Source: Nephrocerus scutellatus (taxonomy: Eukaryota; Arthropoda; Insecta; Diptera; Pipunculidae). Taken from it: a DNA stretch of 64,000 bases. A model generated the notes under the pieces. It was not told the DNA's origin. It ran no database searches and saw only the letters and a program-made list of their open reading frames with translations. The stretch covers positions 40,288,010-40,352,009 of the forward strand of contig OX352763.1 of NCBI GenBank assembly GCA_947095585.1, written 5' to 3'. Below are positions 57,936 to 64,000 of this stretch, piece after piece. Position 1 is the stretch's first letter. Each line of letters starts with the position of its first letter. Position numbers and translations under genes: made by a program.

Positions 57936-59459
57936 TGAGTGCACAGACAAAGACTAAGTTAAATGGCAATCGTGTCGCACATTCAACTTATTTATCGGCC
58001 GATACCAAATCGTTGTGTCTGCGCACTTGCATACATGTTCATACTGATTCAAACTATCGGCCGACAGAAAGTCTCTAGTGTGCGGTGACTCTAAAATTTC
58101 AAAAAATTTCGTGTGAAAGGTAGTTAAAAACCACCTTAAAGTAGTCGAAAAAACAGACAAAAAGAGGTTAGGTTAAGTTGAATAAAAGTTTTTAAAAATT
58201 AAATGCTGTTCGTTGGAAACCGCATCACTTGAGAACGGCTGGACCGATTTGGCTCATTTTTTTTTAAATGTCAGTGTGCAGGGTGGCCGCAAAGTAGTAA
58301 CTTTTAATTAGAAAGGTCTAAAGTAGCTGCGAGGATACAGAAGCTATCGCGAGTAGTCCGTGTATAATGGAATACAGTAATTATTGGACCAGAGAAAACC
58401 TTAATTTTTTTTAATTCTCTATATATTAACTTTCGCGTCCGGATGTGTTTTTTTTGTTTGTTTGTTTGCATGTCATCTAATCTTGTCCCTGATCGGGCTT
58501 CAGGGTCGAGCGGATCCCATATACATTTCTTCAAAGTTAACCCGATTTTATTCAGGTTTACGATTACATTATAATTTACATGTGCAATTTTAATTTTAAA
58601 ATTTTGCTCACATTTTAATCTCCGATAAGAGAATTTACTTGAAAAATTTTAATTTTTATGTGTTAGTTTCTTTTTAAAAAGAAGTTTGTCAAATTCAGAT
58701 TTTAAAATTGTTTTAATTCAGTGTTTATTAATAAGGGGGGATGTTCCCACTTTATGAAATTGTGAAATTTTGGAAAATTCCGAAATTGTCAAATCGACAC
58801 ATTTTAAATGCGAAGTTATTATTTTCTAATGCTGCAAACACACGCTCCATATCATTCACAGCTTCAAAAAAAAAACGAAGTACAATTGAGTGTTGTTACT
58901 ATCGCGTACATTAACAACGTTTCCATAATTCATGCGTGTTTTTAGGTCCGCTTTAGTAATTTTCTTGTGAGCATCGCTGAACATCAAATACAGTAGTTTT
59001 TTGAGCTTTTATTGCTGCATATGCTTTCCTACTTCAAATCAGTTAGCATTTTGCGCGGATGCTTCGTGGAACACTAAGAGCACCCTCGTAAGCTTGGTTT
59101 CTCCAGAGAAAACTCGCGTGATTGAACTAGAGATTCCCGGTTTGACATCGTAAATGACGTAAATGATGAAAGCGTTGAACCAGTTTATTTCCATTTTGAC
59201 TACTGTGCTACCAAACTCAAATCAGGAACACAATAAACGTTTTGCAGCGTGAATTTTTCCCGGCTGGAAAATCCGGAAAGCGGGACGTCGTATCTTAAGG
59301 CTTGTTCACAGCGAGAACTTGAACCCTCGCGGAAAGCCTAAATATTTAAGGCGTTCCGGGAGAATTCAATTTCTCGGCTATGCTTTGATCCATCATGGTA
59401 AGCGTGGAACCATCATCCAAGAAGGCATTAAAATTATTATTATTATTATTATAGTTGTA
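57936..59459. repeat. repeat-rich spacer
   Basis: 57936-58100 is the second half of the repeat interrupted by the hAT element (TATCGGCCGATAC, CTATCGGCCGACAG). 58420-58660 has the TCTATATATTAACTTTCGCG start and TTAACCCGATTTTATTCAGG unit shared with 21.3 and 43.9 kb. 58740-59450 shows no gene; an ATT microsatellite lies at 59430-59450. Confidence 0.5.
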
Positions 59460-59833
59460 TAGAAAATATTTTGGTCTGTTTTTTCAGTTGTACTCGTTCC
59501 CAATAAGTTCACTATTCAAATCTCTTCGTTACCTTTAGTTCTTCTGTCGTTAATATATCTCTTTCCAAAATTTTCATCCTTAACCTGAGAAAATCAGGAC
59601 AGCTGCAAAGGAAACGTAAAGTTGATTCGTCTTCCTTCAGGCTGGACTTACATATTGGATCCAATATGTGTCCCAACTTGAACATATGACTTTCAGTTAT
59701 GTTGTGCCCTGTTGTATAAGTTAACGACGAACAAGTTGAAGCCGCACATTCGCAAGAACGCTATGTAAACATCCGCTGGACGCAGCTCCATAAAAGTATT
59801 TCGTCTGAGTGCTGACACTAATAACTGAACATA

Positions 59834-60748
59834 AAGGGTTATCCATTTTGCCGTTTCAAAAGTAAACGTAAATAAAACACATATAAAATATTTTTTATCA
59901 TTATATTTCTTTTTTATTATAAAGTTTGAACGTTGACATTATGTGTGAAATACTACATCATTTAAATGACCACCACGCGAATTGTTGCAAGCATCAATTC
60001 TTTTGAGGTAATTTTTGACCACTTTTTGACACATATTGGGCGGTATCTCAGCCATAACTTGACGAATATTGGTTTTTAAGTGCTCAAGAGTTAAAGGTGT
60101 ATCTGCATAAACACGGTCTTTCGCGTAGCCCCACAAAAAAAAGTCAAGCGGTGTCAAATCGCATGATCTTGGTGGCCAGTTGATATCGCCACGACGAGAA
60201 ATTACGCGGCCAGGAAATGTCTCTTGCAATAAAGCGTTGTGAATGGTCAGCTGGCTTCAGTTGTTGTGTGAGCTGGATTTTATATGGATGTAGGTGTAGA
60301 TCCAAATGCAAAATACGCCATAATGTGCCGTAAGACAGTCCTAATTCCTGAGAACGACGAGGAATCGACACATTCGGGTCTTCGGCAACACTTTCACTTA
60401 CAGCAGCGATATTTTCAGTGGTACGAGCGAAACGATGATGCACAGGCCTTACAATATCTGTAACCGATCCAGTCTCTTCTAATTTCTTCACAATTTTGCC
60501 AATTGCTTGCGTAGTTGGACGATAATGTAAACCATAATCTCCTCTTAAAGCACGATATGTAACTGTGGCAGAATCACCATTTTTGTAGTAGGTTTTTACA
60601 ATTTTCAAGCGTTGTGCGATAGTTAAGCGATCCATTTTCGTAAATGTCAGACTTTCAACTGAAAAAAAATAAATTGTTTTAACAAATTAGTTTGACAGAT
60701 GTCGAATTCCAGCCCTATACTTTTGAAACCGCGAAATGGATAACCCTT
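59834..60748 (-). mobile_element. internally deleted Tc1/mariner-type transposon (DUF4817-type) with TIRs and TA duplication
   Basis: Ends are AAGGGTTATCCATTTTGCCG (59834) and, reversed from 60748, AAGGGTTATCCATTTCGCGG, ~30 bases each, flanked by TA on both sides. The minus strand starts MDRLTIAQRLKIVKTYYKNG (60635) with the helix-turn-helix region SIPRRSQELGLSYGTLWRIL and runs in a clean frame to about 60200. After a deletion it resumes as TFPGRVISRRGDINWPPRSC, DLTPLDFFLWGYAKDRVYAD to the end. The segment with the first two catalytic acids is missing, so it could move only with help from a full copy. Confidence 0.9.
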
Positions 60749-60777
60749 TACAAAGTATAAACGCATAAATCACATAC

Positions 60778-60935
60778 AATGTTTCAATTCGTCGGACGAC
60801 GACCACACCCAACATAAACATCATAAAATCATCTACATTACGAGTGTCTGATGCGCTAGCCGTCATTTCTGCTGACATCATCATTAATTCGTCAGGATGA
60901 CCATGATGACTTGCTTGGGATAACAACGCCACTTG
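60778..60935 (-). CDS. candidate orphan exon of an unrecognised protein
   Basis: On the minus strand a 158-base open stretch lies between an acceptor (TTTTATAATAG) and a strong donor (GTATGT). It encodes QVALLSQASHHGHPDELMMM, SAEMTASASDTRNVDDFMM and FMLGVVVVRRIET. The composition is protein-like and unlike the decayed transposons around it, and there are no stops. The adjacent upstream codon is a stop, as expected for an internal exon. I cannot name the family and did not find partner exons in this window, so it may belong to a large gene extending past the right edge, or be a captured fragment. Confidence 0.45.
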
Positions 60936-61435
60936 CTATTATAAAAGAACCAATTGTATCTAGTTTTAAGTCAGTTCTAATTTTGAATTCAATTAATAAA
61001 GAGAATATTTTTAAAAACTAAAATAAATATAAAATAGTTTAATTTATATAAACCAACTTGATCCGACAGCTCCTTTTAGATATTCTCAAAATGAACTTGG
61101 CGTTGTTTTTGTTCGGCGTATCCACAAAGTGGTTGTTAGTTCTATATGTATTTATGGAATCCAAAATAGTTAAGCTTGCTTGACTCAATCCTAACATAAG
61201 TTTCAGATCAGTAGAAACAGCGGAAGAACCACTTTATACGAGTGCATCAGCAGATGCATTGTCTTTTATTCCTGTATGGCCCGGAACCCAGATAAGAGTA
61301 ACGGAATTCCATTTTGAAATAGAGTTCAAGCTTCTCTTACATTCAAGTTTCATACTTGTATCTTTTTTGAGACAGGCCAGTTGGAAAAACTTATAAAATA
61401 GCAAATATTTCTGTTGGTTGTTGGCTATTCTCTAA

Positions 61436-61720
61436 GTGGGCACCGTGACTCAGTGGATAAGAGCATGGATTCTGAGCAGGAGGTTGGTGGTTCGAATCCC
61501 AGTAACACTAAAAGTATTTTTAACGGTTTCTCACCCCTCGCGAAAGTCTGACAAACGAACGAGAGTAATAACTTGCCACGCAAAGCTTCTCAATTCGACA
61601 TTCGGATCCGGCATTAAATTGTAGGTCCCCTCTTTTTGTGTGTAAAAACAACAAATGGTTGCGAGAAGCCAGGCCTTGGACCGCAAATTATCTGTCGCGC
61701 CGAATATTATTATTATTTAT
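61436..61720 (+). mobile_element. tRNA-derived SINE, copy 6 (full length)
   Basis: It starts with an A box-like CCGTGACTCAGTGGATAAGA and B box GGTGGTTCGAATCCC, as in a tRNA gene. Then AACACTAAAAGTATTTTTAA, CCTCGCGAAAGTCTGACAAA, GAGAGTAATAACTTGC, AAGCTTCTCAATTCGACATT, GGATCCGGCATTAAATTGTA, GGACCGCAAATTATCTGTCGC and an ATTATTATTATTTA tail. It splits the LINE at 59460-62800. Confidence 0.9.
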
Positions 61721-62800
61721 GCCTCTTTAGAATTTTCATCTAAGGACTATCCTGCTCCAGTTTCCTCATCAGTAAGAAAAAGTGGAGAATGTTGGTTCGA
61801 ATAGCATAAGGATCGCAATTAATTTTTCCTACTATAGCTGCTAGGGTATGGAAAGGGTATATCCACAGACATCAGGAGCGAAGAAATTTGTTCCGAATGA
61901 AATATGTTTCTATGCACACTTTTATACCAATCATACCAGACCTTATTCTTTCGATGTCGGCACATAGCTTTCACTGCTTCCATATAAATAGATAGTTTCA
62001 GAGGTGGCCGATGTGTTGAGAGCATTTGCCTAGGTGAAGCCCATTGCGCCCGTTATTCCCAAGCAGACGTTTGTTTTTGCAATGCCTCTTAGCCTTTTTC
62101 CGACAAATTCTTGGTCACCAAAAAACTGCCGCATAGGTGGGTATGGGTCTGATTGTCGGTTAGTACAACCAGTGTACCATTTTCGGACTCAGCTTTTAAG
62201 GCTCTGTTAAATCTTTCGTGAGATTTTGCGAAGTTTTCGAAGTTAATTGATCCACCTGAGAACAGTTTTCCCCTTCCAATCCTTTCTGGCTCGACAAGTC
62301 TGAGTAAAGCTATCCATTAAGGATTTTACACATAATTTGTGCTCTTTCTTTAATTTCAGCTTCGCTTTGGATCTTCCTTTTGCGCATCCAAAGACTATTT
62401 TCAATCATTAGAGACTCTTAGAATTTTGTCCAGTCAGTTTTTCTTGTATTTCTGCCAGCTGTGTTAAATGTGGCTTATTACTGAAAGCCAATATATCGAT
62501 GGTCAGACAATAAGATATCTTTCAACACTTTCCACCTATAGTTTGGATTGATCATCTTGTCGTTTGATACTGTTAGATCCATAATTTCTTTCCTCTGACT
62601 ATTTACAAATTGGCTCATTCCCAATGTTATTTAATACTAAATAGTCCTTTGTTTTTGCATTTGAGGCTGCTCCAATATCCTTAAATGTATAGCATCTTTC
62701 ACTTTTCACAACTTTTCGCAAACGAAGCACTTCTTTGGCTCAGCTTCGCATGTCGAATGCACGTTGACGGACTTACATGTTGGCTTTGACCATTGATCGG

Positions 62801-63519
62801 GATGATTGAAGTTGGAATCATCCGTTAGATAGGAAAGTCTTTACTACAGTTGCATCACAAATTCAGCGAATTTGAGGCTCTTCAAGACAACATCCTTTCA
62901 GCCGTGACATTGCTTCGTGATGTCGATAATTTTACGTGTCAAGCCATAGGTTAATTGATCCAACACCATAGCTCTTACTTCGCCTATAAGAGCTTTCGTT
63001 AATCGCTCAACATTGGTGACGTCATCCATTGATGCCAGCTTCGTCGTTCGTTTACACACTGCCAGGAACAAAGGTCATTAATTGGAGTTGTCGGAAACCT
63101 TTGTCAGATCTTCGACTTGAGATTGCTTTATTAACATTGTAAGTTGAATGAGGGCAGACCCAACCGCATCAATGGATTCTCCTGTATTTCCCGTTTGCTC
63201 GAGTCTACAAAAGCCGTGGTTTTGGTGCAACGGTGTCGTGTAATATGCCGATGCAAAAGACTTTGGTGGATTTCGCGTGTGTGGACCGAGTTATGACTAG
63301 CTAAACCTACTTTCCAAAATGTTTACATCACCTTTTTCATCCTTCCTTTTCCTTTTATTATTCATGAATTTAGGCAATATTTTGCATACGATGCTGAGGA
63401 GGTGGAACGTTTTGACCTGACTTGAGCATGCGCTGAATCGCGTCATATAAGTTGGCCAATTTTCGTGAACTAACCTCAGTCTCTCATTCTCGTTAGTCTG
63501 ATTTTCGAAGTCAGATTTG
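62801..63519. other. unrecognised spacer
   Basis: No gene. It may include further decayed retroelement sequence, but no motif is convincing. Confidence 0.35.
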
Positions 63520-63810
63520 TACGTTGGCTTCGCAATCTTTTCTCTTTAGTAAAATAACAAACCATAATCATAAAGTTATTTTCGATAAAAATAATGTACA
63601 TTTTTTTGTTCAAAATGGATCAATATTGGCAACCGGTAGTCGTGTTAACGATATGTATCAGTTGGATAAACAGAATACTAAAATACATCCTGGTATTCAC
63701 TCACATCATTAATTTTTGGCATGGTCGATTAGGCCATCTAAATCTAAATAGCGTGAATAGTGGAGAAAGCCAATCAATGCTATCTGATGCAAAGCTCATT
63801 TGATAATTTT
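63520..63810 (+). pseudogene. Copia-type pol fragment (GAG pre-integrase region)
   Basis: Forward frames give HKVIFDKNNVHFFVQNGSIL, ATGSRVNDMYQLDKQNTK and, after a frameshift near 63705, FWHGRLGHLNLNSVNS. The pattern of a short beta-rich block followed by WHxRLGHLN is the pre-integrase domain of Ty1/copia elements. The rest of the element is not in frame and may extend beyond the window. Confidence 0.75.
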
Positions 63811-64000
63811 TGGAGAAATAGCTCTGGCACATATACCAAAACAAAAACGTGATTTCAAGACTGAGGAATGCATTTTTACTAATAATTTTGAGAATTTAAA
63901 GGCTTACCGATTATACAGGTAACAAAAAAAGGGTGAAATACGAGGGTGGTTTTATAAGTCAGTGACTTTTTGATCAGCTCAAGCGATGGAAGGAACATTT
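63811..64000. other. window end
   Basis: No feature recognised. A short AATACGAGGGTGGTTTTATAAG phrase near 63937 resembles the terminal text of mariner-like elements in insects, but it is cut by the edge. Confidence 0.3.

Larger units (their letters stand above)
59460..62800 (-). mobile_element. degenerate I/R1-like LINE with nested insertions
   Basis: On the minus strand, decayed pieces occur in the right order: a zinc-knuckle-like KKCFVCEK (~62740), endonuclease end MINPNYRWKVLKDILLSDHRY (~62550-62500), the RT C-terminus GITGAMGFT and YGSSESY (~62060-61970), RNase H WNSVTLIWVPGHTGIKDNAS (~61310) and a Cys/Phe-rich tail (~59700-59560). The sequence is split by a SINE (61436-61720), a mariner-type element (59834-60748) and a piece with a possible exon (60778-60935). 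Many stops; dead. Confidence 0.65.

Noticed and set aside
61450..61505. Functional tRNA gene
   Set aside because: A and B boxes are present, but the body does not fold as a full tRNA and continues into the SINE body shared with five other copies.

Overview
The window looks like nuclear DNA from a higher fly (Diptera, Brachycera; a tephritid or similar acalyptrate is my guess, not proven). It is AT-rich. Its host genes are split by many 50-100 bp GT-AG introns, one gene is a ZAD C2H2 factor (an arthropod-expanded class), one belongs to the TDRD12/Yb piRNA family, and the rest is mostly transposon debris. I placed all exon limits by hand from reading frames and splice consensus. There are no bacterial features, and I found no tRNA or rRNA gene other than tRNA-derived SINEs.

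Host genes in order: (1) 2505-17208 (+), a very large TDRD12/Yb-family protein (Tudor, long disordered region, degenerate DEAD-box helicase, CCCH finger, two more Tudor domains, CS domain; about 2574 aa in 13 exons), described in two blocks because a 5.7 kb transposon-filled intron separates them; (2) 26880-25083 (-), a ZAD plus six-finger C2H2 protein, 473 aa in 5 exons; (3) 33734-31753 (-), a FANCM-type DNA helicase of only 623 aa in 3 exons; (4) 36457-37860 (+), an intronless ZPR1, 467 aa; (5) 49556-54445 (+), an orthologue of HAPSTR1/C16orf72, 236 aa in 5 exons with a 4 kb first intron full of transposons. A possible orphan exon of an unrecognised gene lies at 60935-60778 (-).

Mobile DNA: RTE-type LINE pieces (7.0, 9.2, 18.8-20.4, 22.7-24.2, 30.7-31.4 and 52.3-53.2 kb), jockey/I/R1-like LINE pieces (9.7-10.5, 11.4, 56.3 and 59.5-62.8 kb), six copies of one tRNA-derived SINE family, three related solo-LTR-like copies, Tc1/mariner remnants (0.9, 50.2 and 59.8 kb), a hAT-like element with a perfect 8-bp target duplication (57.1 kb), a Copia fragment at the right end, and several dispersed modular repeats. 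The most unusual structure is at 40.9-46.0 kb: two inverted terminal repeats, each followed inward by an array of a 118-bp tandem repeat in mirrored orientation, around a core holding a SINE and a solo LTR. This is a fold-back/Galileo-like architecture, and a stray piece of the same satellite lies at 55.8 kb.

The host genes are not an operon and need not act together. TDRD12/Yb proteins serve piRNA-based transposon silencing in the germline, FANCM acts in replication-fork and crossover control, ZPR1 is an essential eEF1A/SMN-associated factor, and HAPSTR1 is a HUWE1-linked stress regulator.
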